The notes under the pieces are model-generated. The model was not told the DNA's origin and did no database searches. It saw only the letters and a program-made list of their open reading frames with translations. This document shows, piece by piece, positions 1 to 6,982 of a DNA stretch of 20,107 bases; position 1 is the stretch's first letter, and every line of letters starts with the position of its first letter. Both the position numbers and the translations under genes were made by a program. Source of the stretch: JBBTWV01 sp038062615 (lineage in GTDB: Bacteria > Patescibacteriota > Gracilibacteria > UBA1369 > UM-FILTER-53-11); NCBI GenBank assembly GCA_038062615.1, contig JBBTWV010000019.1:1-20107 (forward strand), written 5' to 3'.

Positions 1-2258
1 GTAACAGTAATTTGAGCCGGTTTATTGATAGTAAATGTAAAGTAGGTGCGGCGAAGTTCTGGATTAAATGGCGTTGGATCGGCATATATATTGGTAATAT
101 CCAGTGCTCCGGATTGCACTCCTCCTCTGTTAATCGTGAGGCTACCTGTAGTGGTATCCTGAATCTGATTAGGATTAAGTCCTGCATCCACGCGGAAGTT
201 ATAGACACCGGCAGGGACAGTGGAGTTATTCATGTCAGTGGCACTCCAAGGCACCGAGAGGTTGGTTCCGGCATTGAAAAACTGATTCGTGGTAAGGGTT
301 TTTACAAAAGCACCGGTATCTTGCCGCGTCACGGTTACCGTAACGTAGGCATTGAGATTGAGGTTAAATTTAAGCTGAAGGTTGAGCTGAGTATCTGGAT
401 TAAAAGGATTTGGATCGGCAGTAGGAGTGTTTACATCGAGCGGCGTTGGAACGGTGGAACCAAGAGTTACACTGCCCGATTTTGGCTGTGCCGGACCGTT
501 GGCGTTGGTTGCGGCAATCACATAGGTGTATGTACCATTCGCAAGAATAGTTCCGCCATCATTTCTTCCATCCCATGATGGGACATTATTAACGCCGGTA
601 TTGTTGGTGCCTGCAGAAAATCCATTGTTGGAAAATCCTGCTACCAGCAAGTGCTTTACGGTGGTTAAGCCACTTAAAATGGTGATGTCAACTCGGGAAT
701 CTTGAGTTAATTGATAGCGGAAAACGGTTCCGGCGGTAAGCGGATCGAATGGAGAAGGTGTTGGGCCAAGATCGGTAATAATAGCAGCGGCCTGACCTTG
801 CGTATTCACCACGATGCTTCCAGCAACGGGTATTTCATTCGTAGCTTCAAACATATATACGTATGTTCCCGGGTCCGCAACGGCCACTCCGTTTTGGAAT
901 CTTCCACTCCAAGTTTGAGTGTATGACCCAGCCACTTGGGAAGGCGAAGACATGAGCGTTTCATTAATGGTGCCACTTTGATTACGCACCGAAAGGCGGA
1001 AGTTAGTCACATTTTTACCAAGGGTGTAAGAAATAACACTGGACTGTCCCTGAACAATAAAAGCAGGGTTAGCATTATGGGTAGTTATAAAAGGAGATAC
1101 CGGTGGCGGAGGCGTGGTGCTGTAAGACACGGCAATACTTCCCTGCGCAAAGACTTGGCCATTGGAAATGAAAACGTACGTATAGGTTTTGGCTGGAACG
1201 ATAACTCCATTGTTGTAGCGTCCATCCCAAACGGCTGAATAGCTGCCAACTTCTACTGGGATATTAGTTGCCGAAAGCAGCTTAACCGTATTGTTGCCGT
1301 CGCGGATGGCGATGCTGAGTCCGGTAGTAATTCGGCTGTTCACAGTATAACGAATCGTCGCGTTAATAGGATTCTGGAGCGTTGGATTGATAATAGCAGG
1401 ATCAACATAGTGGATGATTGGCCCTCCTGGTGCTCCAGTATTCGGGTTTTCTACACGAATAACTCCAATAAGATCGCTCTTTCCATTTACATGAAAGCGG
1501 AAGTAGTAATCTCCCGGGGGAACAACGGTGCCGTTATTGTAGCGCCCGTTCCAAGAAGTAATGGACTGTACGCCCGCCGCAACCGGAATATTTTGATCAA
1601 CCAAGGTGGCTACCACATGGCTGCCGCTGTCTTCAATTTTAAGACTGTATCCATTGGGTAGGGCTTCCGTAACGGTATAGCTTATTCGAGCGGCGTTTCC
1701 TGCGGTAGCGGTAGGAATAATGACGGATGGATCAACGGTTACCGTAAATGGCCCTGCACCCGCAATGGGGGCAGGAAGAGCCGCACCGATTTCAGCATAC
1801 TGGGTTGCAGGATTATTCGTTACCGTAATCATGCCCTGAATATATGGGCGTGCATTGGCCGGAGGATTTCCCCATCGTAGGTCAAAACAATAGTCTCCTG
1901 GAGCAACTCGGTTTCCATTCTTATCGGCTCCATTCCAGTTTTCGGTGTAAGTACCCTGGGTTCGTGTTACTGGCCCAAAAGTGATAGCGAGTTTTTCGCT
2001 CGGGGTTTCACAGGTAAAGTTTGGGGAGGCTGAAGGTACAAAATTATAGATCCTGAGGAGGATGTCATTCGCTGAATCAGGTCCCTGAACGTTATACTCA
2101 ATAATCGCGGCTCTTTTGGATGGATCAAAAACGCTCGTTCTGCGGGTTACACTAATAGTAGAAGTGGTGTCCACGGCTGCTAAACTCGTCAGGGGCATGA
2201 GCCCTCCAAGAAGCATTGCAACAAGACCCATAGCTACGAAACGTTTGAATGAAGCCAT
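1..2258 (-). CDS. Large secreted protein with FlgD-like Ig repeats (3' end missing)
   Basis: The minus-strand frame is open from an ATG at 2258 to the left edge, about 752 codons with no stop, so the C-terminus is missing. It begins MASFKRFVAMGLVAMLLGG and has an SPase-I-like signal peptide ending near SLAA (about residues 1-28). The body shows at least six copies of a FlgD Ig-like signature: Trp-[Asn/Asp/Ser]-Gly, then an NG turn, then P-G-x-Y-x-[FY]. The key Trp codons lie near 1936, 1552, 1228, 910, 574 and 247, a period of about 106-128 residues. Family knowledge says such domains form extracellular beta-sandwich modules, so I infer a cell-surface or S-layer-associated protein. No SD is visible, but a consensus promoter lies just upstream. 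The exact partners and the C-terminal anchor are unknown because the gene is cut. Confidence 0.85.
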   Translation of the reverse strand, partial: MASFKRFVAMGLVAMLLGGLMPLTSLAAVDTTSTISVTRRTSVFDPSKRAAIIEYNVQGPDSANDILLRIYNFVPSASPNFTCETPSEKLAITFGPVTRTQGTYTENWNGADKNGNRVAPGDYCFDLRWGNPPANARPYIQGMITVTNNPATQYAEIGAALPAPIAGAGPFTVTVDPSVIIPTATAGNAARISYTVTEALPNGYSLKIEDSGSHVVATLVDQNIPVAAGVQSITSWNGRYNNGTVVPPGDYYFRFHVNGKSDLIGVIRVENPNTGAPGGPIIHYVDPAIINPTLQNPINATIRYTVNSRITTGLSIAIRDGNNTVKLLSATNIPVEVGSYSAVWDGRYNNGVIVPAKTYTYVFISNGQVFAQGSIAVSYSTTPPPPVSPFITTHNANPAFIVQGQSSVISYTLGKNVTNFRLSVRNQSGTINETLMSSPSQVAGSYTQTWSGRFQNGVAVADPGTYVYMFEATNEIPVAGSIVVNTQGQAAAIITDLGPTPSPFDPLTAGTVFRYQLTQDSRVDITILSGLTTVKHLLVAGFSNNGFSAGTNNTGVNNVPSWDGRNDGGTILANGTYTYVIAATNANGPAQPKSGSVTLGSTVPTPLDVNTPTADPNPFNPDTQLNLQLKFNLNLNAYVTVTVTRQDTGAFVKTLTTNQFFNAGTNLSVPWSATDMNNSTVPAGVYNFRVDAGLNPNQIQDTTTGSLTINRGGVQSGALDITNIYADPTPFNPELRRTYFTFTINKPAQITV

Positions 2259-2288
2259 ATATTAAGAGAATTATGAGTAAAGGATATG

Positions 2289-2316
2289 ATTATATACATT
2301 AATAGGGATTTGTCAA
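2289..2316 (-). promoter_or_regulatory. Consensus sigma70-type promoter for the Ig-repeat surface gene
   Basis: On the minus strand TTGACA (2311-2316) is followed by a 16-bp spacer and TATAAT (2289-2294). Both hexamers match consensus exactly. The predicted start site leaves a leader of roughly 20-25 nt before the ATG at 2258. This is the best promoter in the window and suggests high expression of the surface protein. Confidence 0.75.
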
Positions 2317-2319
2317 TCT

Positions 2320-2335
2320 ATCTGTTTCTACAGAT
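2320..2335. repeat. 6-bp inverted repeat next to the -35 box
   Basis: ATCTGT and ACAGAT surround a 4-nt centre. The dyad begins 4 bp upstream of the -35 hexamer and covers the first base of the glycosyltransferase stop codon. No T-run follows on the minus strand, so it is not a clear intrinsic terminator. It could be an operator for the surface-gene promoter or a weak 3'-end hairpin. Confidence 0.3.
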
Positions 2336-3453
2336 CATTTTACCATCCTTTTTTGCCAAATCTCCCATTTTTCATCAATAAACTGTCGCAATTTTCTTTC
2401 AAAAACTTGGCGGTCAAACTGCTCCGCGTGCTTGCGAATTTGGGCGTAATTCCACTTCATTCCGGTAAATTCCAAAATAGTTTTTTTGAGTGATTCTAGA
2501 TTTTGCTCGGAGAAAAAGAGACCTGTTTTGCCTGGAACTACCGTTTCTAAAGCGCCGCCATCTTCAAAAGCGATCACCGGACGACCACAGCTCATGGCTT
2601 CCAGCGGGGTAATGCCAAAATCTTCAGTTTGCGGGAAGACCAGCGCAATAGCTTTAGAGTAAATTTCTTGAAGCTGAGTATCTGACACCGTTCCTAAAAA
2701 GGTGATAAAACGCCCAGCTCTTTTTTTAAGTTTCTCCTCTTCTTTGCCAGTCCCCACAATCACCAGCGGAAGCTTAAGATCGTTAAACGTCTCTACTAAA
2801 AGGTCAAACCGCTTGTAAGGAGTGAGCCGGCCAACCGCCAAATAATACTGCCCTTCGGCATTTTTTTGCTGTCCCAGGAATTTTTCCGTTTCCACCGGCG
2901 GGTAAATCACTTCTGAATCTTTTCGGTAATATTTTGTAATGCGTTGTTTTACATGATTTGAGTTGGCTATGTAAAAATCTACGCGCTCGGCGGCTAGCCG
3001 ATCCCAAAGCCGTAATTCGTGTAGCATTTTTTTTGCACTGGGCTGCAGCGGCGCGGGAACTCCATACTGTTCAAAATATTGGTGACAGCTATCCCACGCA
3101 TAGCGCATGGGTGAGTGACAGTAGCAAATGTGGAGCGTGCGAGGCTTGGTGATAATACCTTTGGAGCAGGAGTGGCAGCTAGAAATCACGATATCAAACT
3201 CAGAAAAATCAAACTGCTCAAATGCGTAAGGCATGAGCGGCAAGTACATAGGATATTTTTTGAGTGCCAGCGGAAGTTTTTGAATAAAAGAAGTGATGAC
3301 TTCCCTCTCACTGAACTCTGGAAGGTTCCTGCCATCGTACACCGTGGTATAAATGGGAGCCTGCGGAAACATGTTGGACATCGCCAAAATGACGCGTTCT
3401 GCTCCTCCACGCGATACCAGCCAGTCACAGACAATGGCGACTTTTGGTTTCAT
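2335..3453 (-). CDS. GT4-family glycosyltransferase (WbaZ-like mannosyltransferase type)
   Basis: A 372-residue GT-B protein that should transfer a sugar, probably mannose, from a nucleotide donor to a surface glycan or lipid-linked acceptor on the cytoplasmic side. The N-terminal domain has VAIVCDWLVSRGGAER (5-20), with the Gly-Gly loop typical of GT4 enzymes. YCHSPMRYAWD at 111-121 is characteristic of the WbaZ-like subgroup. The C-terminal domain carries GRLTPYKR (208-215) and the donor-binding E-x7-E motif in EDFGITPLEAMSCGRPV (E277, E285). I start at the ATG at 3453 because homology begins there and a TGCTATAAT box ends 7 nt before it. A start at 3528 would add 25 residues encoded partly by a repeat element. 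The acceptor is unknown. The neighbouring surface-protein gene makes glycosylation or capsule work plausible, but this is inference. Confidence 0.9.
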   Translation of the reverse strand: MKPKVAIVCDWLVSRGGAERVILAMSNMFPQAPIYTTVYDGRNLPEFSEREVITSFIQKLPLALKKYPMYLPLMPYAFEQFDFSEFDIVISSCHSCSKGIITKPRTLHICYCHSPMRYAWDSCHQYFEQYGVPAPLQPSAKKMLHELRLWDRLAAERVDFYIANSNHVKQRITKYYRKDSEVIYPPVETEKFLGQQKNAEGQYYLAVGRLTPYKRFDLLVETFNDLKLPLVIVGTGKEEEKLKKRAGRFITFLGTVSDTQLQEIYSKAIALVFPQTEDFGITPLEAMSCGRPVIAFEDGGALETVVPGKTGLFFSEQNLESLKKTILEFTGMKWNYAQIRKHAEQFDRQVFERKLRQFIDEKWEIWQKRMVK

Positions 3454-3460
3454 CAGGAGG

Positions 3461-3469
3461 ATTATAGCA
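3461..3469 (-). promoter_or_regulatory. Extended -10 promoter, likely leaderless start of the glycosyltransferase
   Basis: Minus-strand TGCTATAAT is an extended -10 (TGn plus TATAAT). Only 7 nt separate it from the ATG at 3453, so transcription would begin at or next to the start codon. The 7-nt gap reads CCTCCTG, which is not an SD. No convincing -35 is seen. Confidence 0.55.
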
Positions 3470-3480
3470 AAAGTGGGGGT

Positions 3481-3623
3481 GCGAAGGTTGCCTATTTTTT
3501 CTTCCGCCGATCGAACCAAGCCGAGCATTCATTGAGCATAACCACACTCAAAACGGCATACCGTTGTAGCAAGGCAAACTGGCACAAATAAAACGGCGTA
3601 AGAAAAAATAGATCAACCTTCGC
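3481..3623. repeat. Inverted-repeat element, copy 1
   Basis: A 143-bp element with a 29-nt left arm (3481-3509) and 30-nt right arm (3594-3623). The arms are near-perfect inverted repeats, differing by one gap and two or three mismatches. The outer parts are GCGAAGGTTG and CAACCTTCGC. The 84-bp core (3510-3593) matches the core of the second copy at 77 of 84 positions, in the same orientation. No direct target duplication is seen at its edges. Together with 3624-3678, where I see nothing else, it fills the gap between the transporter and the glycosyltransferase. It could be a MITE-like non-autonomous element or a long structured RNA. Confidence 0.8.
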
Positions 3624-3678
3624 TTTGTGTTCTCCGGTACCAGGCTTTAAGTGTTGAAAAATAAATTGGCCCCACTTT

Positions 3679-4554
3679 TTAGTGAGACTCCTCCCTATTT
3701 AATAGCCCACTCATGATAACCGAAAGCAAACCGAGACCATAAATCGGCAAAAGTGGTTCGCTAAAAAATACAATCAAATAAAATGCTGCGAGTACAGGTG
3801 TAAGAAAGACAAAAGGTGCCACGAAAGATGCCTCAGCTGATTTGAGTGCTTTAATCCAGAGAATATAGGAAAAACCATTTACTAAAAGACCATTTACGAG
3901 GATGGGGATGAAAGCATCCTTTGTGGGTAAAGAAAAATCAGAAAGCCAGAGCATCGAGATGAAAGAAGCAACGGTTGCCGTGAAGAAGTAGATCGTAATC
4001 ATGGTATACGGCTCAAGATGCACTTTTTTACTGAGAACTGAAAAAAGACCAAATGTAAATGCCGCCACTAAAATCAAAATATCTACAAAAGAATTATCGA
4101 GATGTATTTGTGTAAAATTACCCTTTGAAAGAACAAGAATGACACCCAGGAATCCAAATGCGGCTGAAAATACTCGTCTAACGGTCATTTTTTCCCTTAG
4201 AATCAAAATCGAGAGCAACATAATAAAAACTGGCCAGCTATATTGGAGTACCAGCACTTCAAGCCCTTGAGCTTTTGCGTAGCCGAAATAAAGTAGGACG
4301 TAATAAAGGTAGGTTCCGAGGAAACCAAGTGTTACAGCGTTGAACCAGTCGAGTATTTTGTATGATGAAAACGTTCTTGTTTGTTTAACCGCAAACGTCG
4401 CACCGAGAAAGGCTAAGAACGATACAGCGCTAGACCAAAACAAGAATTGATGATTATCGAGGTTTGCTTGGCCCAATTTTGAGACAACAGGAATAAGAGC
4501 CCAAAGAGCAGTGCATATGAGAACGTAGATTACAGCTTTTGTTCTTTTTTTCAT
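3679..4554 (-). CDS. EamA/DMT-family membrane transporter
   Basis: A 291-residue integral membrane protein with about ten hydrophobic helices in two similar halves, the usual size and layout of EamA (drug/metabolite transporter) permeases. The first half begins with a helix containing ALWALIPVVSK. The second half has a matching helix after SKKVHLEPYT. Family members export or import small metabolites; the substrate cannot be read from sequence. The chosen start, MKKRTKAVIYV at 4554, is the usual N-terminus. A longer start at 4674 would overlap the upstream gene's 3' end. The upstream VOC gene ends 19 nt away, so the two are probably co-transcribed. The gene lies in an AT-rich segment between two copies of an inverted-repeat element, which suggests acquisition as a cassette. 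Sure of the fold, not of the cargo. Confidence 0.88.
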   Translation of the reverse strand: MKKRTKAVIYVLICTALWALIPVVSKLGQANLDNHQFLFWSSAVSFLAFLGATFAVKQTRTFSSYKILDWFNAVTLGFLGTYLYYVLLYFGYAKAQGLEVLVLQYSWPVFIMLLSILILREKMTVRRVFSAAFGFLGVILVLSKGNFTQIHLDNSFVDILILVAAFTFGLFSVLSKKVHLEPYTMITIYFFTATVASFISMLWLSDFSLPTKDAFIPILVNGLLVNGFSYILWIKALKSAEASFVAPFVFLTPVLAAFYLIVFFSEPLLPIYGLGLLSVIMSGLLNREESH

Positions 4555-4573
4555 AAGATGAGGATGCGGACAA

Positions 4574-4939
4574 TTATATTTTCTGGACGCATTCCAGACG
4601 TATCCCATCATGATCACGCCATTCGACCCAATGATAATTTTTATATTTGAAGGCAGAAAATGTGCCACTTTCATATTCTATGCCTATTTCCTTAAGTTTT
4701 TCCTTAATTTCGTCTAAATTTTTTATCTCGAAAGAAATATGCTGCTTCTCTAAAAAAGACTTTTGTAAGTCACTTTTTTGAATAAAAAAATGTACATTTT
4801 CTGATTCCACAGCCAGCATATTTTCTGACTTAGGATCCGTATGAAATTGAAAATTAAAAATTGCCTGTAAGTGCACCTTGGTCTTTTTGAGGTCGCTTAC
4901 CTGTAGAGTTGTATGGTCAATTTCTAACGGTGTGATCAT
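4574..4939 (-). CDS. VOC-fold (glyoxalase/dioxygenase superfamily) protein
   Basis: A single 121-residue VOC domain. It starts with the typical ITPLEIDHTTLQVSDLKKTK segment (His near position 9 as possible metal ligand) and ends in RDHDGIRLECVQ, matching the superfamily's D-x-D/N-G-x-x-[IL]-E ending with a Glu ligand. A central KQHISFEI gives a further possible ligand. Members may be lyases, dioxygenases or antibiotic-binding proteins, so no reaction is assigned. I start at 4939 because homology begins there; a start at 5107 adds 56 residues that do not look like the family and cover a separate small frame. Local composition is very AT-rich: my count of 4681-4740 gives 15 G/C of 60. It precedes the EamA transporter by 19 nt, so a pair handling one compound is possible. 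Confidence 0.82.
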   Translation of the reverse strand: MITPLEIDHTTLQVSDLKKTKVHLQAIFNFQFHTDPKSENMLAVESENVHFFIQKSDLQKSFLEKQHISFEIKNLDEIKEKLKEIGIEYESGTFSAFKYKNYHWVEWRDHDGIRLECVQKI

Positions 4940-4944
4940 GGCGA

Positions 4945-5052
4945 CTATATATTCTTGAGCTGATCTTTTGCGGAAGGCAATTTTGAGGTATCTATCCGAT
5001 CCAAGAGCTTGTTCATTTCCTGAATAATAGTATCGAGTTCTTTGGAGATCAT
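4945..5052 (-). CDS. Possible small protein upstream of the VOC gene
   Basis: A 35-codon frame starts at ATG 5052 (MISKELDTIIQEMNKLLDRI, then a short polar tail) and stops TAG at 4945, leaving 5 nt before the VOC start. A GGTGGG stretch lies about 4 nt before the ATG, one of few SD-like sites here. The peptide is a predicted amphipathic helix with regular hydrophobic spacing. In-frame ATGs at 5082 and 5094 allow up to 49 residues. I recognise no family. The tight spacing to the VOC gene suggests translational coupling, but the frame is short enough to be chance. Confidence 0.35.
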   Translation of the reverse strand: MISKELDTIIQEMNKLLDRIDTSKLPSAKDQLKNI

Positions 5053-5120
5053 ATTTCCCACCATGAAAATGAGAGCAACCATATACAAAGGCATATATGA
5101 GTTGCATAAAAAAGTTAAGG

Positions 5121-5144
5121 AAGATCTTTATGTATAAAGATCTT
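5121..5144. repeat. Perfect hairpin abutting repeat copy 2
   Basis: AAGATCTTTA and TAAAGATCTT form a perfect 10-bp stem around TGTA. The hairpin ends exactly where the left arm of the second inverted-repeat element begins. On the minus strand a run of six T follows 7 nt later, so weak termination after the PrsW gene is possible. It is not a canonical terminator. Confidence 0.5.
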
Positions 5145-5296
5145 GCGGCGCGAGGTTGATGTATTTTTTCTTACGCCGATCGAACCAAGCCGAGCATTCA
5201 TTAAGCGTAACCGCACTCAAGACGGCATATCGTTTTAGCAGGGCAAACTGGCACAAATAAAACGGCGTAAGAAAAAATACATCAACCTCGCGCCGC
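5145..5296. repeat. Inverted-repeat element, copy 2 (perfect 34-bp arms)
   Basis: A 152-bp element whose arms, 5145-5178 and 5263-5296, are perfect 34-nt inverted repeats. The inner part of each arm (CGGCGTAAGAAAAAATA and its complement) is shared with copy 1. The outer part (GCGGCGCGAGGTTG) differs from copy 1 but stays self-complementary, so both arms changed together. The 84-bp core differs from copy 1 at 7 positions. The PrsW stop codon (5297-5299) touches the right arm exactly. Both copies also keep an open minus-strand frame of at least 38 codons, but changes are 4 silent to 3 amino-acid-altering, which is weak evidence for coding. Confidence 0.85.
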
Positions 5297-6577
5297 CTAC
5301 TCCTTAAACAACTCTGACAGCGAATCAAACACTCGCTTAATTTTTTCTTTATCCAAAGCTTTATCTAAAAGCACTTTGGCACCTTGGCTTTGCGGATTGC
5401 GGTCTAAAAGTTTTTTGGCGACGTCTAAAACTTGGCCGTATTTTTTTTCTTGATACCACTTGTCCATGACCTCCAAAACCACCTTTTCATCTCCTACCGG
5501 AAGCGCCAAGGCTTCCCCGGAGCCACCCATAAATGCCGCATTTTTTTCAAAAACCGCTTTGAGCGATGTGTAAAATCCTTTCAACTCCGCGTTATCGCCG
5601 GCTTTGGCTCGGAACAGCTTCACCACATTGTTATCCGGATCTCGCGCCAGCAAACGATCACAAATTTGGATGACGTCGGCGTACTTGCCCTGCGCCGTCC
5701 ACATTCCCAGCAGTTCCAGCACCACATCTTCATCCTTTGGCGCCATGCTGGATGCTCGCCGTCGCGTCATGCTAAACATCAAATGCCCGGATTTTGTTTG
5801 CAGCAAATAGAGAATATAAATCACGCTCACGGCCACAATCAAAATAGATGGCAGTTTGTGCTCCAGATCCAAAGAAACATTAAATGCCGCATGGAGGGTC
5901 ATCGCCAAAAAGAGACCTTGGAGATTTTTGAATTCGCGTACTACCTGGAAGGTCATTTTGCCGGTAAGCCGGCTCACCAAGCGAGCAAGCCACAAGCCTT
6001 TACCTTCCCACCTTTCAAACTCGGTAATATCCGCCGAGAACTTCCCAATTCCAAAGTAGTACCCAAAAATTCCTGAGAACACCATGTGTCCGCACATTGT
6101 AAAGACGGAGCGGAAAACAAATGTGGCAAAAAGATCCTGGGCGCCAAACTGCGGGTTCACCCAGACGTTATAAAAATAAAAAATATTTTCGGCAAAGGCA
6201 AAACCCATACCGGCGCAAATGCTCAGCCGTAAAGCTGAAGAAATGGTCTGCACATATTCTGGATGCCGTTTATCTACAACCCGGACAATAATATTTTTTC
6301 CAATTTCCTCCACGATTCCCACCACAATATTGGTGAGCAGCGCAGCCAGCGCCACTTCGTGTACCGAGCGTGTGATGAGCGAATAAATATTGAGCTCCGG
6401 AACTTTATCAAACAGCAAAATGAGCGCGAACGGAGGAATAACCGCAAATGTTCCGGCCAAAAACGTCTTAATATAAATGCCCTTGTCTTCGCCTTCGCGG
6501 TGGATAAGATCCAACCAAACAAATACGGGAACAAGCGCAAGGATGATACTTGCTATGGCAGGAAACCAAGTCGGCAT
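5297..6577 (-). CDS. PrsW-type intramembrane protease with TPR-like C-terminal repeats
   Basis: A 426-residue protein. The first 260 residues are multi-pass membrane helices carrying the PrsW glutamic-protease motifs: VEEIGK (E90, E91, K94), FAFAENIFYF (E130, N131), CGHMVFSGIFG (H164) and LHAAFN (H229). In Bacillus, PrsW makes the first cut in an anti-sigma factor at the membrane, so a regulatory protease is likely; the substrate is unknown. The soluble tail holds two similar helical repeats, DEDVVLELLGMWTAQGKYAD (about 286-305) and DEKVVLEVMDKWYQEKKYGQ (about 363-382), TPR-like and unlike minimal PrsW proteins. I use ATG 6577; an in-frame TTG at 6583 is possible. It follows the STAS gene by 9 nt, so it belongs to the same operon. 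Its stop abuts the repeat element. Confidence 0.87.
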   Translation of the reverse strand: MPTWFPAIASIILALVPVFVWLDLIHREGEDKGIYIKTFLAGTFAVIPPFALILLFDKVPELNIYSLITRSVHEVALAALLTNIVVGIVEEIGKNIIVRVVDKRHPEYVQTISSALRLSICAGMGFAFAENIFYFYNVWVNPQFGAQDLFATFVFRSVFTMCGHMVFSGIFGYYFGIGKFSADITEFERWEGKGLWLARLVSRLTGKMTFQVVREFKNLQGLFLAMTLHAAFNVSLDLEHKLPSILIVAVSVIYILYLLQTKSGHLMFSMTRRRASSMAPKDEDVVLELLGMWTAQGKYADVIQICDRLLARDPDNNVVKLFRAKAGDNAELKGFYTSLKAVFEKNAAFMGGSGEALALPVGDEKVVLEVMDKWYQEKKYGQVLDVAKKLLDRNPQSQGAKVLLDKALDKEKIKRVFDSLSELFKE

Positions 6578-6586
6578 ACTCAAATA

Positions 6587-6958
6587 TTATTTCATGATGG
6601 CCACCTTGGCTTCATCCACGGAAGGAACGCACATGATGAGTTGCGTTAGGCCGACCACCTGGAGGATGTCCAAAATGTTCGGGCGTGCCGTCGCAATTAC
6701 AATGCCACCCTTTTTTTCACTCAACTTCGTATACCAATCCGTTAAATATCCAATGGACTTGCTGTTCATGTATTCCAGCTTTTCAAAGTCAAAAATCAAA
6801 AACAGACCTTGAGGAATCCCATTGATGATTTCATAAATCTCTTTGGCTTTGTCATCCACATTACTTTCGTCCAACTGACCGGTAAATTTGAGCAGTTTTA
6901 CTTTTTTGTCCGGACTGGATGAGACGAGGTCCTCAACGGTGGTAATAATTTGTGCCAT
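6587..6958 (-). CDS. STAS-domain anti-anti-sigma factor (SpoIIAA/RsbV-like)
   Basis: A 123-residue STAS domain. FTGQLDESNVDDKAK (25-39) matches the first strand-helix region, and FDFEKLEYMNSKSIGYL (56-72) aligns with the phosphorylation-site region that reads D-S-x-G-L-G in SpoIIAA. S66 is the likely phospho-acceptor; the preceding Asp is Asn here and S68 is a second candidate. Such proteins, when unphosphorylated, bind and sequester a serine-kinase anti-sigma factor. The gene lies 24 nt after the RsbW-like kinase gene and 9 nt before the PrsW-type protease, so all three are probably made together. No SD is visible. The order kinase then antagonist is the reverse of the usual rsbV-rsbW order. 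Confidence 0.88.
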   Translation of the reverse strand: MAQIITTVEDLVSSSPDKKVKLLKFTGQLDESNVDDKAKEIYEIINGIPQGLFLIFDFEKLEYMNSKSIGYLTDWYTKLSEKKGGIVIATARPNILDILQVVGLTQLIMCVPSVDEAKVAIMK

Positions 6959-6982
6959 AAGAATTGGTAAGTAAAAGGTGGA

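Noticed and set aside
12..1661. Several plus-strand open frames of 71-188 codons
   Set aside because: They lie antisense to the Ig-repeat surface gene, show no start signals, and their residues (many Arg, Trp, Ile in low-complexity order) are what the reverse of a beta-rich coding frame gives.
2320..2335. Intrinsic terminator of the glycosyltransferase gene
   Set aside because: The stem is 6 bp of mostly A/T pairs and no T-run follows on the minus strand.
4573..4578. TATAAT at the VOC stop codon as a promoter for the transporter
   Set aside because: There is no TGn extension and no -35 at 16-18 bp. The box arises from the codons ATA-TAA-T in an AT-rich segment, and operon read-through is simpler.
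3481..5296. Composite transposon, CRISPR array or retron
   Set aside because: There are only two direct copies, no transposase, no spacer-repeat pattern, no reverse transcriptase and no target-site duplication.
5128..5328. 66-codon minus-strand frame across repeat copy 2
   Set aside because: It runs through both perfect arms and overlaps the PrsW 3' end. Differences between the two copies are not skewed to silent changes, so a repeat or RNA role fits better than a protein.
5432..6076. 214-codon plus-strand frame
   Set aside because: It is antisense to the PrsW gene, whose catalytic motifs are intact on the minus strand.
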